64,000 nt of DNA from the NCBI GenBank assembly GCA_025201765.1, contig MU623389.1:124001-188000 (forward strand). Reading direction: 5' to 3'. The notes beneath the pieces are model-generated. The model saw only the letters and a list, made by a program, of their open reading frames with translations, was not told the origin of the DNA and did not search any database. This document shows, piece after piece, positions 61,451-64,000 of the stretch (its first letter is position 1; each line of letters begins with the position of its first letter). Both the position numbers and the translations under genes were made by a program. Source of the DNA: Daldinia sp. FL1419 (taxonomy: Eukaryota; Ascomycota; Sordariomycetes; Xylariales; Hypoxylaceae).

Positions 61451-62189
61451 ATTGAAAGATAAGAAGCGGAAGCGGGAACGGAAGAAGCACTAAGGATCCG
61501 GCCGTGAATTTTTTACCTACAAATCATATCTGACTTGGAATTGCGGATGCCGTCACAACTGCCACATTCCCTTGTGGTGGGGTTGAAGGTTGGTATTTTT
61601 TAAGTAAAGACTTATTTAGTTCGAGTTCTGCTCTTTAAATTGAATTGATCTTCGTTATAAATTGGGTAATAAGTTTAATTCATTCCAGTTGTGTTAGTTA
61701 CTAGTTATCAAATAAAGTAGGTCCCGGCTCTGATTCTTATCGGAGCTCCATTCTGGAATCCGTGCGACTCGAAGGTAGGTAGGTACCTACCTACATAACG
61801 ACATTAATAAGTCTCAGTTGTCGATAGATGCATCGACAGTGTTTTTTATTTTATTTTATTTTATTTTATTTTGTTTTATTTTTTAACAAGTACAAGTATT
61901 TTAGGTTTAGTTAGTTATAGAATATCTCTTAAGGATAATAGAGGGAAAAGACCTCATATTTTAAATTTCATATAAAGACAGCATTTTGTTAATTGCATTC
62001 GTTGCACAATGTAGATGCGATTTCTCTATCACAAGCCCGCATATCGACTTGTCTAGGTACCTAGGTAGGTTATATGATATATACAAGCACGCCTTTGCGT
62101 GCAAAATCGATACTTCATAAGTAGTATCAATAGAGGTAATACCACTAATAGAATAGGGGAGTATTGTTGCATTATACATCCTCTCTCTC
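61451..62189. other. intergenic between HAD and SCO1 genes
   Basis: This is the HAD promoter region and the SCO1 3' end. It includes a TAGGTA palindrome at 61774-61794 and a TTTTA array at 61845-61884. No coding sequence is recognised. Confidence 0.6.
61845..61884. repeat. (TTTTA)n array
   Basis: About seven near-perfect copies of a five-base unit. Confidence 0.85.
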
Positions 62190-63163
62190 CTATTTCCTCA
62201 AAGGCCCTCTCCAATCCTTTATATGCTCTAGAATGACCTTCGCCGCCTGGTCTGGGCTATGCTGTCGTCCCAGCGCCTCCACGAAGTCTCCCTCAGGATC
62301 CATCAGGTAGAAGTAAATACTGTGATCTACGAGGTAATCTTGGCCGGGCTTGACGTCGCGCGGTGTGCTGAAGTAGACCCGGTACGCCTTGCACATAGCC
62401 TTGATCTGCTCGTATGTACCCGTCAGGCCAACGAATCGTGGGTGGAACTCAGCTAAATACGACTTGAGCACCTTGGGGTCGTCGCGCGCCGGATCGCAGG
62501 TTACAAACACGGGCGTCAGGGCACCAGGTGCCTTCTCTTCGACGAGATCGAACATCCGAGCCATCTTGTCGAGTTCCTCGGGGCAGATATCGGGGCAGTG
62601 CGTAAATCCGAAGTAAACCTGTCCGTATAGCATTATAGCATTAGCCAGGGCTCCCCTATACCAATCCCATAATCCGATTCAAACAAGAAGGATGGCGATA
62701 AAAAACCTACCAAAGAATACCGGCCTTTCAAATCCTTACTCGAGAAGGGCCTCCCATCCTGATCAATCAACTCAAAGTCCCCTCCAACCTTGGGCTTCCC
62801 AACACCCTTCGTAGCCTCCGCCACGCGCTTGCGCTGCATGCGCTTCTTCTCGTACTCGAAGTACCATACGAGCCCCGCGCTCGTGAGCACGAACAGCAAG
62901 CCCGCTTTCCACGAGAAGGGCCCCGTTCTATATCTACTTTTCGCCTCTTCTACCGTCTTCGCTTTATACCGTCGCTGCTCGAGGGGTCGGGAGGCGGCTG
63001 TACATGGACGCTGGGGGTGCGAGAGAGCGGCTGTGGGCCGTCGCGGGGTGCATGACGACGTAGAGGGGGATGTCGAGATGAATCGGCGGCATTGTTGTGC
63101 TTGTGTACGGTTTCGTAAGATGGACCGTAAGAGTGGTTGTGGAGATATTATAGAGCGCGACAT
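62190..63163 (-). CDS. SCO1: Sco1-type copper chaperone for cytochrome c oxidase
   Basis: Two exons, 63163-62711 and 62618-62190, encoding 293 residues, the usual Sco1 size. A 92-nt intron with GTAGGT donor joins GRYSL to VYFGFTHCPDICPEELD in frame. Residues 1-75 form a basic Ser/Arg-rich mitochondrial presequence. Residues 85-103 (SWKAGLLFVLTSAGLVWYF) are the single inner-membrane helix. The thioredoxin-fold domain begins near FELIDQDGRPF. The CPDIC pair (C159, C163) and the distal histidine in DYLVDHS (H250) are the three copper ligands, all intact. Sco1 sits in the inner membrane facing the intermembrane space and delivers copper to the CuA site of Cox2. The ATG at 63163 was preferred over an upstream non-ATG extension of the frame because it starts the presequence. 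Confidence 0.95.
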
Positions 63164-64000
63164 GTTTACAAATTTCAACACCTCAAGCGCTGCGGGTTTT
63201 GCGACCTATTTCTTCGAATTGGGCTCTTCGAGAAGCTTAAAAATTATTGTTTGGAGCTTCGATTCCATAAATGGTCAGCTAAGATAGGTAGGTAGGTACG
63301 CAGTTAGTAATTCCAAGGCCGGCCAGTTCCGGGGTCTTGGCGCTTGTATGTACAATACGGATCAGGTACCTAGGTACCTATAGCACGGAGTAGACAAGGT
63401 CCAGTGCTATAAAACGCCGCCTGTGAGGTAGCTCCAGCCACATGGATATGTACCTATCGCATAGGGGACAGGCCTATACATAATACCTGAGATTGATATC
63501 CTCAGGGTGTTCTAGGGACCGAAGTACGCGTCGTACAAACCTAATAGGGGCGGTCTACATACTTCCTATATCGAAGCACCATCGCTCTGTACTTCGCTAT
63601 TGTGGAATAAGCAATGTAATGTTCCTTAGCCTTTGTGATCGCAACTCGATTCTAAAGCCGGATTGGCTGGCAACCTACGTCAACCTCCTTATTCAACAAG
63701 GATCTTAAGACTAGAGCACGCATTGCCATGCCATGGCTTGGAATGGAGGGGGAATCGCAACGGCAAATTGCATTCCGTTGTCATCATCTATTAATATAAC
63801 TACAAGCGCCAGTTCGTAGAGTTTCACTGCAAAGGTTTCTCTGCAAGGAGGAAGGGTGAAGAAAAAGATCACTTATCCTCGAGTCTTCTCTTCGTTACTC
63901 TCCCTTTCTTGCCGAGAAAACCGATACCGTCAACTCATTTCCATTACGCACGGTTCCATACGGGGTTACAAAGCCCTTCGAAAAAACAAAACAAAACATC
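63164..64000. other. intergenic, upstream of SCO1
   Basis: Promoter region of SCO1, with TAGGTA-type motifs at 63285-63299 and 63365-63380. No coding sequence is recognised to the end of the window. Confidence 0.55.

Overview
The window is nuclear DNA from a filamentous ascomycete, most likely a sordariomycete. The reasons are spliced genes with short introns (about 55-120 nt, GT...AG, with CTAAC/CTGAC branch sites close to the acceptor), long intergenic stretches, and a fungal gene set: cerato-platanin, NIMA kinase, choline kinase, Sco1, a CE2-type secreted esterase and a two-finger C2H2 regulator. Nothing suggests prokaryotic, organellar or viral DNA. There is one run of 403 N (41395-41797).

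Layout. 2.2-2.8 kb: a secreted cerato-platanin (+). 4.1-11.6 kb: a very large coiled-coil protein (-) of at least 2,400 residues, with an unresolved 5' end. 16.1-17.1 kb: a Ser/Thr-rich single-pass wall or membrane protein (+). 18.6-19.4 kb: a five-exon small secreted cysteine protein (+) that only appears after splicing. 20.6-22.8 kb: a NIMA-type kinase (-), divergent from an ankyrin/BTB protein (+, 23.7-25.9 kb) with an 0.9 kb shared upstream region. 25.9-37.8 kb: about 12 kb without a convincing gene. 37.8-38.8 kb: a C2H2 regulator (+). 38.8-47.5 kb: a second gene-poor stretch that holds the gap. 47.5-49.4 kb: a secreted CE2/SGNH esterase (-) with one exon junction that does not keep frame. 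52.7-53.3 kb: a small coiled-coil protein, probably a BLOC-1 Cnl1-type subunit (+). 55.2-58.0 kb: choline/ethanolamine kinase (-). 60.1-61.5 kb: a CECR5/YKR070W-type HAD protein (-). 62.2-63.2 kb: mitochondrial Sco1 (-).

Two non-autonomous DNA transposons can be delimited to the base. One is a 552-bp element with 113-bp terminal inverted repeats and an exact 9-bp target duplication (Mutator-like features). The other is a 598-bp element with 71-bp inverted repeats flanked by TA (Tc1/mariner-like). Short TAGGTA/TACCTA arrays are scattered through the intergenic DNA.

The genes do not form one pathway. They look like a normal core-genome stretch: cell cycle (NIMA), phospholipid synthesis (choline kinase), cytochrome oxidase assembly (Sco1), endolysosomal trafficking (Cnl1-like) and transcription (C2H2), with secreted or surface proteins (cerato-platanin, small cysteine protein, CE2 esterase, Ser/Thr-rich membrane protein) that fit a plant-associated or saprotrophic fungus. 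I see no secondary-metabolite cluster, CRISPR array, rRNA or convincing tRNA. Exon boundaries were inferred by eye from splice signals and reading-frame continuity.
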